Origin: DATIJJ01 sp039936115
GTDB lineage: Bacteria; Pseudomonadota; Gammaproteobacteria; DSM-16500
NCBI GenBank assembly: GCA_039936115.1
Contig: JBDTIZ010000050.1
Coordinates: 1-13,532, forward strand
Direction of reading: 5' to 3'
DNA: 13,532 nt
A program made the position numbers and the translations under genes. The notes beneath the pieces are model-generated. The model was given only the letters and a program-made list of their open reading frames with translations, did no database searches and was not told where the DNA came from. How positions within the stretch are numbered: position 1 is the first letter of the stretch; each line of letters opens with the position of its first letter. This document shows, in pieces, positions 6,153 to 13,420 of this stretch.

Positions 6153-8096
6153 TTATTTTTTCTCGTCCTTGACTTCCTCAAACTCAGCATCAACAACCGT
6201 ATCACCTTTCTCGGTTTTATTTTCTTGTTGCGCTTGCGGTTCTTCAGGTTGACCTGATGGTTGTTGGCCTGCTGCATACAGTTTTTCTGCCATCTTAGCA
6301 GATGCATCAGTCAAGTCTTTGGTTTTGGCTTCTATCAATTCTTTATCATTACCTTTGACTGCTTCTTTCAAAGCTTCCAATGCATGTTCTATTGCTTTTT
6401 GTTCATCAGCAGAAACTTTATCGCCAGCTTCTTTCAGCGATTTTGAAACAGCATGAATCATGTTGTCTGCTTGATTTCGCACAGTCACTAATTCATGGAA
6501 TTTACGATCTTCTGCTGCATTCGCTTCCGCATCTTTCACCATGTTTTTAATTTCGTCTTCGGATAAACCGCTTGACGCTTTAATGACGATCGATTGCGCT
6601 TTACCGGTTGCTTTATCTTTTGCAGACACATGTAAAATACCATTCGCATCAATATCAAAATTCACTTCAACCTGCGGCATACCACGTGGCGCAGGTGGAA
6701 TATCGGTTAAATCAAAACGACCTAATGATTTGTTTGCGGATGCCATTTCACGCTCACCTTGCAATACGTGAACTGTAACAGCTGTTTGATTGTCTGAAGC
6801 GGTTGAAAATACTTGATTTGCTTTGGTTGGAATCGTGGTGTTTTTTTCGATGAGCTTAGTCATTACACCGCCGAGTGTTTCAATACCTAAAGAAAGAGGC
6901 GTCACGTCAAGTAATAATACGTCTTTCACTGCACCGGAAAGTACTGCGCCCTGCACAGCTGCACCAATTGCAACAGCTTCATCGGGATTGATGTCACGAC
7001 GTGGTTCTTTGCCAAAAATAGATTTAACGGTTTCTTGCACCATCGGCATACGCGATTGACCGCCCACCAAAATCACATCGACGATATCTTCAATTTTAAC
7101 GCCAGCGTCTTTAATAGCCATTTTGCAAGGATCGATCGTACGTTTCACTAAATCTTCAACTAAAGATTCTAGTTTAGCGCGCGTAATCTTGATATTTAAG
7201 TGTTTAGGGCCGCTTGCATCTGCTGTGATGTAAGGCAGATTCACGTCAGTTTGCTGCGTGGATGAAAGTTCGATTTTAGCTTTTTCTGCCGCTTCTTTTA
7301 AGCGTTGCAATGCCAATGGATCGTTACGTAAATTAATGCCGGAAGATTTTTTGAATTCATCAATTAAATAATTAATTAAACGTACGTCAAAATCTTCACC
7401 GCCTAGGAAGGTATCACCATTGGTTGATAACACTTCAAATTGATGCTCGCCATCGACTTCAGCAATTTCAATAATGGAGATATCAAATGTACCACCACCC
7501 AAATCGTAAACAGCAATTTTGCGATCGCCTGGTTTTTTATCTAAACCAAATGCAAGCGCTGCAGCTGTCGGTTCGTTAATAATACGTTTGACTTCGAGCC
7601 CTGCAATACGTCCCGCATCTTTGGTGGCTTGTCGTTGGGAATCGTTAAAATAGGCAGGAACTGTAATAACAGCTTCAGTCACAGCGTGACCCAGATAATC
7701 TTCCGCTGTTTTCTTCATTTTCATTAGGACTTGTGCAGAAATTTGTGGTGGGGCTAATTTTTTTCTGCCATCTAAAGCTTCAACCCATGCATCGCCATTG
7801 TCAGCACGAATAATTTTGTAAGGTACAATTTCCTTATCTTTCTTCACGACTTCTTCGTCGTAACGGCGGCCGATAAGACGTTTTGCAGCATAAATGGTAT
7901 TTGCCGGATTCGTCACGGCTTGTCGTTTAGCAGGTTGACCAACAATAACTTCATCGTTATCAAGATATGCCACAACAGAAGGTGTAGTACGGTCCCCTTC
8001 CGCATTCTCAATAACACGGACTTTGTCGCCTTCCATCACGGCAACACATGAGTTTGTTGTACCTAAGTCGATACCAATAATAGTGCTAGTAGCCAT
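6153..8096 (-). CDS. dnaK: Molecular chaperone DnaK (Hsp70)
   Basis: Cytosolic ATP-driven Hsp70 that binds exposed hydrophobic segments, working with DnaJ and GrpE; it has 647 residues (E. coli 638). The nucleotide-binding domain (1 to about 388) shows IDLGTTNS (9-16), NEPTAAALAFGLD (174-186), DLGGGTFD (198-205, with the conserved Thr at 203) and VILVGGQSRMPMVQ (341-354). The interdomain linker VLLLDVTPLSLG is at about 393-404. The substrate-binding beta domain, helical lid and a Q/P/E-rich tail ending in EFEEVKDEKK follow; the E-E-V-K-D end is typical of gammaproteobacterial DnaK. The ATG at 8096 is preceded by GGAGGA at good spacing. Transcription probably comes both from upstream genes and from the heat-shock promoter in the 62-nt gap after grpE. 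Confidence 0.99.
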   Translation of the reverse strand: MATSTIIGIDLGTTNSCVAVMEGDKVRVIENAEGDRTTPSVVAYLDNDEVIVGQPAKRQAVTNPANTIYAAKRLIGRRYDEEVVKKDKEIVPYKIIRADNGDAWVEALDGRKKLAPPQISAQVLMKMKKTAEDYLGHAVTEAVITVPAYFNDSQRQATKDAGRIAGLEVKRIINEPTAAALAFGLDKKPGDRKIAVYDLGGGTFDISIIEIAEVDGEHQFEVLSTNGDTFLGGEDFDVRLINYLIDEFKKSSGINLRNDPLALQRLKEAAEKAKIELSSTQQTDVNLPYITADASGPKHLNIKITRAKLESLVEDLVKRTIDPCKMAIKDAGVKIEDIVDVILVGGQSRMPMVQETVKSIFGKEPRRDINPDEAVAIGAAVQGAVLSGAVKDVLLLDVTPLSLGIETLGGVMTKLIEKNTTIPTKANQVFSTASDNQTAVTVHVLQGEREMASANKSLGRFDLTDIPPAPRGMPQVEVNFDIDANGILHVSAKDKATGKAQSIVIKASSGLSEDEIKNMVKDAEANAAEDRKFHELVTVRNQADNMIHAVSKSLKEAGDKVSADEQKAIEHALEALKEAVKGNDKELIEAKTKDLTDASAKMAEKLYAAGQQPSGQPEEPQAQQENKTEKGDTVVDAEFEEVKDEKK

Positions 8097-8129
8097 TACA
8101 TTCCTCCAAAAATTAATTCTTAGTTATAT

Positions 8130-8157
8130 ATATAGGGGTTGTTTTTTAATTTTCAAG
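8130..8157 (-). promoter_or_regulatory. Sigma-32 (RpoH) type heat-shock promoter of dnaK
   Basis: On the minus strand CTTGAAA (8157-8151) is followed after 12 nt by CCCCTATAT (8138-8130). The E. coli sigma-32 consensus is CTTGAAA then CCCCATNT, and the spacing here equals that of the E. coli groE heat-shock promoter as I recall it. A start near 8122 would leave a leader of about 25 nt carrying the strong dnaK ribosome site. The -35 begins one base past the grpE stop codon, so dnaK and downstream genes could be induced apart from hrcA-grpE. The TATATATA run could also serve sigma-70 (TTGAAA, 16 nt, TATATA). Confidence 0.7.
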
Positions 8158-8158
8158 A

Positions 8159-8740
8159 CTAATTCTTAGCCACCACCACTAAAGCAGGGCGAATTAGTCT
8201 ATTATTCAATAAGTAACCTTTTTGTAAAACAGACAAAACAGTGCCTGGCGCAACAGTTGTATCTGGCTGAGTAGACACCGCTTGATGCAATTCTGGGTTA
8301 AACGCTTCCGCTTCCGGATTGACTTGTTGAATGCCAAATTTTTCAAAAGCCGCATAAAGCATTTTGAGTGTCAAATTCACGCCATCCAATAAAGTACCCG
8401 ATCCCGACTCATCATCAACATGAGCGGTAACAGCTCGTTCTAAACCATCCACAATCGGCAACAGCTCGAGGACAAGTTTCTCTAGCGCATATTTATGGGC
8501 ATTAGAAATATCCCGCTCAACTCGGCGCTGCATATTTTCCATCTCCGCCTGAAGCCGTAGCATGCGCTCAAAAGACTGAGAGGCTTTTTCTTCTGCCGCT
8601 GTCAATTGTTGCTGCAGCTCTTCATAGGATGGATGGTCAAGCAAACCTGCATCCTGTTCGTTAGTCTCATCATCGGATTGTTCATGCAATTTTTGTTTTA
8701 AAGCAGCTGTACTGCTGGCTTTAGCATTTTTATCTGACAC
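8159..8740 (-). CDS. grpE: Nucleotide exchange factor GrpE
   Basis: Dimeric co-chaperone that releases ADP from DnaK and acts as a thermosensor in the Hsp70 cycle. It has 193 residues (E. coli 197). A charged, disordered N-terminus (1 to about 35) leads into the long helix or coiled coil at about 38-90 (EELQQQLTAAEEKA, MQRRVERD), a four-helix-bundle stretch to about 137, and the beta domain with the family signature LQKGYLLNNRLIRPALVVVA at 172-191. The start is GTG at 8740 with AGGAGG five bases upstream, a near-perfect ribosome site that settles the start. It lies 80 nt downstream of hrcA, with a TGTAG-family hairpin in the gap. Confidence 0.97.
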   Translation of the reverse strand: MSDKNAKASSTAALKQKLHEQSDDETNEQDAGLLDHPSYEELQQQLTAAEEKASQSFERMLRLQAEMENMQRRVERDISNAHKYALEKLVLELLPIVDGLERAVTAHVDDESGSGTLLDGVNLTLKMLYAAFEKFGIQQVNPEAEAFNPELHQAVSTQPDTTVAPGTVLSVLQKGYLLNNRLIRPALVVVAKN

Positions 8741-8773
8741 GTTTTCCTCCTGCGTTCAAAGCTTACTGAAATT

Positions 8774-8800
8774 TGTAGAGGTGAACCTATTGTTACCTCT
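8774..8800. repeat. TGTAG-family hairpin between hrcA and grpE
   Basis: TGTAGAGGTGAAC leads a foldback in which AGAGGT (8777-8782) pairs with ACCTCT (8795-8800). After a bulged G, AAC (8784-8786) pairs with GTT (8792-8794), around loop CTATT. The 5' end matches the repeat arms at 3591 and 3834, and the bulge design matches the hairpin at 3596-3620. It could attenuate or process the hrcA-grpE message. It does not resemble CIRCE. Confidence 0.5.
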
Positions 8801-8820
8801 CCCAAATATATATGGCCAAA

Positions 8821-9864
8821 TCACCCTTGATTCAAGGCAGCCGATAATAATTTTGCAGTGATATCCACCGCCGAAATAACTCGCTCATACGGCATACGAA
8901 TAGGCCCAATCACACCCAAACTTCCTATTAATTGCCCATCCACCGCATAAGACGTCGTCACAATACTGCAATCATCAAATGCCTGGTAACCCGATTCTTT
9001 GCCGATAAAAATCTGAATGCCATCCGCTTCTAATGCTTGATCTAATAAATTTAAAATATCTTGTTTCTCGGCCATTGCATCAAACAATCCCTTAAGACTC
9101 TCAAAATCGGCCTCACTAGAATAGTTAAATAAATTATTCTGTCCCGCAATGACACAATTGTTAGTATTCTTGTCTGATGAGATAAACGCTTTATTTGTCA
9201 CATCAATCGCTGTTTTCAGCAAATGTGCCATATTATCGTGATCATGGCGAATAGCCACAGAAATTTCTTGCCGGATCGTCAACAAGTCTTTGCCAATATA
9301 TTGCGCATTCAAATAATTCGCAGCCTGCTGCAATTCGCCCTGAGAATACACACGATCTGTATAAATAATCCGGTTTTGAACCTCTCGATTGTTCAATACC
9401 AAAATCACCAACACGCGATTACTTGACGATAAAGCAATAAACTCCACTTGCCGCAATTCGATTTTATTTCGCTTTGGTAACGCCACAATGCCAGCCAATT
9501 GGGTCAAACTTGATAACAATGACGAGGCTGAGTGCAATAGATTAGATAATGCCAAATCAGGATCAAGCTTGTCTTGGAAGTCACTCACATCAACTTCGCC
9601 CAATGGTTTAACCGCAAGCAGGCTATTCACAAAAAACCGATAGCCCTGTGAGGTCGGCACACGCCCAGCGGACGTGTGTGGCGAGGTCAAAAAACCCGAT
9701 TCTTCTAAATCCGCCAAAATATTGCGTATAGTAGCCGGACTCAAACCAAGCGCATATTCCTCGGCAATAGTTTTCGATCCAATCGGATTACCGTCTTGGA
9801 TATACCGCTCAACCAAAATTTTTAATACATTTTGGGCGCGTTGATTAACCGGAATCTCATTCAT
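8821..9864 (-). CDS. hrcA: Heat-inducible transcription repressor HrcA
   Basis: Dimeric repressor of class I heat-shock genes that binds CIRCE operators and needs GroEL for activity. It has 347 residues, normal for the family. The N-terminal winged helix is clear: recognition region NPIGSKTIAEEYALGLSPATIRN (about 26-48), DLEESGFL, then the wing HTSAGRVPTSQGYRFFV (63-79). A GAF-like dimerisation domain fills the middle, and the end retains GxLGVIGPxRMxYxRVIxxV. The ATG at 9864 has AGGTGA close upstream. It heads the minus-strand chaperone cluster and diverges from nadK. No TTAGCACTC-N9-GAGTGCTAA operator was found upstream of hrcA, grpE or dnaK, so its targets may be elsewhere, such as groESL. 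Confidence 0.97.
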   Translation of the reverse strand: MNEIPVNQRAQNVLKILVERYIQDGNPIGSKTIAEEYALGLSPATIRNILADLEESGFLTSPHTSAGRVPTSQGYRFFVNSLLAVKPLGEVDVSDFQDKLDPDLALSNLLHSASSLLSSLTQLAGIVALPKRNKIELRQVEFIALSSSNRVLVILVLNNREVQNRIIYTDRVYSQGELQQAANYLNAQYIGKDLLTIRQEISVAIRHDHDNMAHLLKTAIDVTNKAFISSDKNTNNCVIAGQNNLFNYSSEADFESLKGLFDAMAEKQDILNLLDQALEADGIQIFIGKESGYQAFDDCSIVTTSYAVDGQLIGSLGVIGPIRMPYERVISAVDITAKLLSAALNQG

Positions 9865-9969
9865 AATTCACCTAGTCACATGAGGCTATCTTTCGCCAAA
9901 AAACCTAAAAATCATTAGTGAAAGGCGTAAATATAACATAGAATTTTACCAACTCATTAAGGAAAAAAC
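9865..9969. promoter_or_regulatory. Divergent promoter region between hrcA and nadK
   Basis: This 105-bp AT-rich gap must hold promoters for hrcA (minus) and nadK (plus), since both genes start here. An AT-rich TATAAC near 9932 could be a nadK -10, but no good -35 accompanies it. A 16-bp imperfect palindrome TAGTCACATGAGGCTA (9873-9888, six of eight pairs) sits just upstream of the hrcA ribosome site and could be an operator. No sigma-32 motif is seen. nadK has AAGGA about 7 nt before its ATG. Confidence 0.4.
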
Positions 9970-10857
9970 ATGACTACCACGTTTAAAAGTATCGGCATCA
10001 TTGGCCGGGTCAGAAACCCAGGCGTTAAGGACACGCTGAGAGCCCTGATAAAATACCTAGAAAAACTAAAACTTCAGATTTTTATCGAAGAAGAAACGGC
10101 CGACTCTTTAAATGAAAAATCGCTTTCTATCATACCTCGCGAAAAACTCGGTAAACATTGTGATTTGTTAATTGTCGTAGGCGGTGACGGCAGCTTGCTC
10201 CATGCCGCACATATTGCCATTAATCAAGACCTGCCCGTTCTTGGCATTAATCGTGGTAGCCTGGGTTTTTTAACTGATATCCTGCCGACCGAACTTGAAA
10301 AAATCCAAGCCATTTTAAAAGGCCAGTATTTTTTAGAAAAACGTTTTCTGCTGACAACCTCAATTGAAATACATGACAAAAATCTCGGCCAAGATGACTG
10401 CCTCAATGAGGTTGCCATCATTCCCGATGCGATTCCGCATATGATCGAATTTGAAATCTATATTGACGACCAATTTGTTTGCAGCCAAAATTCAGATGGA
10501 TTAATTATTGCAACACCTACCGGTTCGACTGCTTACGCACTTTCTGGTGGTGGACCCATCTTACATCCGCAATTAGATGCTATTGTTCTTGTGCCCATGT
10601 TTCCGCACTCACTTAGCAGCCGACCCATTGTGGTTGAAGGCAATCGTCGTATCAATATTATTATCTCCCCGAATAACATCACATCGCCGCGTGTCAGTTG
10701 TGACGGTCGCGCTTATATCAATACTCCGCCGGGTTGCCACATCACCATCAAGAAAAAACCGCAGCAATTACATCTCATACATCCAATGGATTACAATTAT
10801 TATGAAGCATTGCGCAGTAAGCTTCATTGGGGTAAAAAACTGACTTATACGGAATAA
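9970..10857 (+). CDS. nadK: NAD kinase (PpnK)
   Basis: Phosphorylates the 2'-hydroxyl of NAD to make NADP, the cell's only route to NADP; cytosolic, usually tetrameric. It has 295 residues (E. coli 292). The catalytic GGDGS motif is at 71-75 (Asp73). LNEVAI is at 145-150, and the glycine-rich DGLIIATPTGSTAYALSGGGP (176-196) forms the NAD site. HSLSSRPIVV (213-222) and the C-terminal KLHWGKKL match the family end. The ATG at 9970 is preceded by AAGGA. recN follows after 5 nt, so the two are co-transcribed. nadK next to recN near the grpE-dnaK region is a familiar gammaproteobacterial context. Confidence 0.97.
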   Translation: MTTTFKSIGIIGRVRNPGVKDTLRALIKYLEKLKLQIFIEEETADSLNEKSLSIIPREKLGKHCDLLIVVGGDGSLLHAAHIAINQDLPVLGINRGSLGFLTDILPTELEKIQAILKGQYFLEKRFLLTTSIEIHDKNLGQDDCLNEVAIIPDAIPHMIEFEIYIDDQFVCSQNSDGLIIATPTGSTAYALSGGGPILHPQLDAIVLVPMFPHSLSSRPIVVEGNRRINIIISPNNITSPRVSCDGRAYINTPPGCHITIKKKPQQLHLIHPMDYNYYEALRSKLHWGKKLTYTE

Positions 10858-10862
10858 CCAAC

Positions 10863-12536
10863 ATGCTTATACAAGTTAACATCAGCAATTTAATTACCAT
10901 TCAAGAACTGCTTTTGGAATTTTGTTCTGGCACCACAGTTATCACAGGCGAAACAGGCACTGGTAAATCGATTTTAATTGATGCCATCCAATTAGCCTTA
11001 GGTGCGCGCGCATCGGAACATATTGTTCGTCCCGGACAGGAAAAAGCAGATATTAGTCTTTGTTTTGATATTTCAAATTTAGCCGCCGCATGCCGCTGGT
11101 TGAAAAATCACGATCTAGAACAAGCGACTAATGAATGCATTATTCGTCGCACCGTCAGCAAAGATGGACGCTCGCGAAGTTACATCAATGGTGCGCCAAC
11201 GACTTTGCAACCTTTGCGCGAATTAAGCGAACTATTAATTGATATTCACGGTCAACATGAACATCAATCCTTATTAAAACCAGAAAAACAGCGAGAAATG
11301 CTTGATGAATTTGCTGGCCATCAACAATTACTCGATAAAGTGTATACCACCGCACACGATTGGCGCGCGCTTAATAGCGAAATAATTGGGTTGCGTAAGC
11401 AGACGGAAGAACGCAGCGCGCGCAGTGAATTTTTAAAATTTCAATTACGCGAACTGGAAGAATTATCCATCGCACCTGATGAATTCGAAATGCTGGATCA
11501 AGAGCACAAACAACTTGCGCACGCAGGTGAGTTATTACAAAACCTGAATCACACATTAAATCATCTGACTGAAAACGAAAATCATAATGCTTTGCATTCT
11601 TTGAATCAGGCATTGCAAGCTTTAGAAGCTGTACAACGCGTTAATCCTAAAATTTCCACTTGGATTGAAAATATTAAAATTGCAATCATTCAAATTAGTG
11701 AAACAGAAAGTGAATTACAACATTATCTTGAATCGGTTGATCTCGATCCAGAGCGGTTAGAATGCGCCGAGCAACGTATTAGTTTATTATTTAATTTAGC
11801 GCGCAAACATAAAATCTCACCCAACGAATTATATGACTTCCAACAAAAGTTAGCTGCTGAACTTAAAGATTTAGAAAACAGTGATGGTCGATTATTTGCC
11901 CTGACTGAGAAGTTAAAACTTTTAGAAAAAAATTATCAAGACTTTGCAAAAAAATTGTCTCAGAGCCGCACTAAAGCTGCAAAAAAATTAGCTGAAGAAA
12001 TTAGCCACACTATCCGCGAACTTGCTTTACCGCATGCTGAATTTCATATTCATTTCGAACCTCAGGTCATTGCGGACTTTTCGCCGTACGGTTTAGAAAA
12101 AATTATTTTTCAAATTAAAACCAATGCGGGACAACCCATGCAAGCACTCGCGAAAATTGCATCGGGTGGCGAATTATCTCGAATTAGTCTTGCTATTCAT
12201 ATTGCAACCGCCGAACAACACACAATTCCTTCGCTCATTTTTGACGAGGTTGATGTTGGCATTAGTGGTGGCACAGCAGAAATTGTTGGGAAATTATTAC
12301 GTCGCTTAGGTAAAACTCACCAAGTTCTTTGCATTACTCATCTACCGCAAGTCGCAGCACAAGGGCATCATCATGTGCGAGTTGAAAAAATTAATCGGAA
12401 TAATATTACCGAAACGCATATTCAAGCGCTCTCATCTAAAGAAAAAATTAATGAAATTGCTCGCATGTTAGGTGGTGTTGAAATTACTGAAAAGACGCTT
12501 GCGCATGCGGAAGAGATGGTAGAGAAAGTGGATTGA
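10863..12536 (+). CDS. recN: DNA repair protein RecN
   Basis: SMC-like ATPase that holds DNA ends or sister chromatids together during RecA-dependent double-strand-break repair. It has 557 residues (E. coli 553). Walker A GETGTGKS is at 29-36; RSYINGAPTT and DIHGQHEHQSLL (127-138) are typical RecN head motifs. A central coiled coil spans about 160-375. The C-terminal head has the ABC signature SGGELSR (434-440), Walker B LIFDEVDVGISGG (458-470) and the switch THLPQVAAQ (492-500). The protein is complete. The ATG at 10863 has only a weak ribosome site inside the nadK end, suggesting coupling to nadK. No LexA box is visible in the short gap, so any SOS control would act at the nadK promoter. 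Confidence 0.97.
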   Translation: MLIQVNISNLITIQELLLEFCSGTTVITGETGTGKSILIDAIQLALGARASEHIVRPGQEKADISLCFDISNLAAACRWLKNHDLEQATNECIIRRTVSKDGRSRSYINGAPTTLQPLRELSELLIDIHGQHEHQSLLKPEKQREMLDEFAGHQQLLDKVYTTAHDWRALNSEIIGLRKQTEERSARSEFLKFQLRELEELSIAPDEFEMLDQEHKQLAHAGELLQNLNHTLNHLTENENHNALHSLNQALQALEAVQRVNPKISTWIENIKIAIIQISETESELQHYLESVDLDPERLECAEQRISLLFNLARKHKISPNELYDFQQKLAAELKDLENSDGRLFALTEKLKLLEKNYQDFAKKLSQSRTKAAKKLAEEISHTIRELALPHAEFHIHFEPQVIADFSPYGLEKIIFQIKTNAGQPMQALAKIASGGELSRISLAIHIATAEQHTIPSLIFDEVDVGISGGTAEIVGKLLRRLGKTHQVLCITHLPQVAAQGHHHVRVEKINRNNITETHIQALSSKEKINEIARMLGGVEITEKTLAHAEEMVEKVD

Positions 12537-12541
12537 ATATT

Positions 12542-12569
12542 TGTAGGGGTAAGTTATATTGCCCCTACA
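12542..12569. terminator. Hairpin between converging recN and DUF218 genes
   Basis: TGTAGGGG (12542-12549) pairs with CCCCTACA (12562-12569). Adding a T-G and two A-T pairs gives an 11-bp stem with a 6-nt loop. It begins 6 nt after the recN stop and overlaps the last codons of the opposing gene. Six T (12577-12582) come 8 nt after the stem on the plus strand, so it is not a textbook terminator but could end both transcripts. It belongs with the TGTAG repeats elsewhere in the window. Confidence 0.55.
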
Positions 12570-13315
12570 CCAGAACTTTTTTCATTCCATCCAAAATAGT
12601 TATAAATACGAAACCTTAAAATACCAAGATATTCATGCAACGCAAAATCAGAAAGAACAAAATTATAAGCCACGGGAATGACTGAAATCATTGGCGCCAT
12701 GTAATCAGAAGAAATCGGAATAGGTATGATTCCAAAATAAGAAAAATACAGTAACGCGCGTTTCATATGAATATTGGATGTCACTAGAGAAATAGTGCTG
12801 AACTTTTTAAGTTTTATCAGCTCCGCGGTAAATTTAGCATTTTCAAATGTATTCATGCTTTTGGTTTCTAGCAGTAAATCCGTGCTTTTTAAGTTGAGAT
12901 CCATCAATGATTTTTTATAGACATGCGCTTCTGTTACACCGATATGAGAAGCATCGCCGCCACTGATAATCACCGTGCATGTATTTCCACTTTGTTTGCA
13001 CGCCAAATAATATTGCGCTGCTGTGTAAATTCTTGAATAGCCGATAAGACTTGGTTTTACATTATTGGTTTCTGGCACTCTAGCAATTCCTGCGCCCAAG
13101 AGAATAATGGCATTTTGCTTTCCCCAAGTAATTTTTCCAGGAATACTAAAGGGCAGCTCTAATTGGTTTAACAAGAGTGTTGGCAGGAAACCATAACTGA
13201 TTGCTACAAATGATAAGAGCGTGAATGTAAAAATAGCGAAACTGATTTTTTTGCATCTGAGAGCGGCAAAGAAAGTTGTTAATGCAACGAGTAGTAATAA
13301 AATTAATACTGTCAT
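12554..13315 (-). CDS. DUF218 / YdcF-ElyC-SanA family membrane protein
   Basis: The family is small and poorly defined; members such as ElyC and SanA affect envelope integrity in E. coli, but the reaction is not settled. It has 253 residues. Two N-terminal hydrophobic segments (about 1-18 and 25-48) anchor it in the inner membrane. The DUF218 domain (about 66-240) shows AIILLGAG (69-76), SRIYTAAQYY (94-103), IISGGDASHIGVTEA (116-130), ET-x-S-x-NT-x-ENA (150-160), LVTSNIHMKRA (177-187) and HEYLGILRFRI (227-237). The ATG at 13315 has GAGGA five bases upstream. The final residues and the TAA stop are encoded inside a TGTAG hairpin shared with the recN 3' end, so the tail may be a by-product of repeat insertion. 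It appears monocistronic; upstream sequence is tandem repeats and a foldback element. Confidence 0.85.
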   Translation of the reverse strand: MTVLILLLLVALTTFFAALRCKKISFAIFTFTLLSFVAISYGFLPTLLLNQLELPFSIPGKITWGKQNAIILLGAGIARVPETNNVKPSLIGYSRIYTAAQYYLACKQSGNTCTVIISGGDASHIGVTEAHVYKKSLMDLNLKSTDLLLETKSMNTFENAKFTAELIKLKKFSTISLVTSNIHMKRALLYFSYFGIIPIPISSDYMAPMISVIPVAYNFVLSDFALHEYLGILRFRIYNYFGWNEKSSGVGAI

Positions 13316-13360
13316 GTTTGTCCTCGTTTTTATTTTTAAAAAATTTTTATTATTGCATTA

Positions 13361-13420
13361 CGTCACAATGCACTTGAACTCGTCACAACGCACTTGAACT
13401 CGTCACAACGCACTTAAACC
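13361..13420. repeat. Three 20-bp tandem repeats abutting a foldback element
   Basis: Units at 13361-13380, 13381-13400 and 13401-13420 follow CGTCACAACGCACTTGAACT: the first differs by one base and the third by two. They join without spacers to a fourth, diverged unit, TGTCACCCCGCACTTGTTGC (13421-13440), which is the tip of foldback copy 2. The array lies 46 nt upstream of the DUF218 start, within its likely promoter region. Confidence 0.85.

Noticed and set aside
6086..6307. 73-codon minus-strand frame across the dnaK end and dnaK-dnaJ hairpin
   Set aside because: It is lysine/arginine-rich, out of frame with the conserved DnaK tail, and has no family features.
9528..9537. GAGTGC as half of a CIRCE operator
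   Set aside because: It lies inside the hrcA coding sequence, has no partner half-site nine bases away and is not near a promoter.
10577..10843. 88-codon open frame on the plus strand
   Set aside because: It is an out-of-frame shadow of the nadK 3' half; the nadK frame carries all the conserved motifs.
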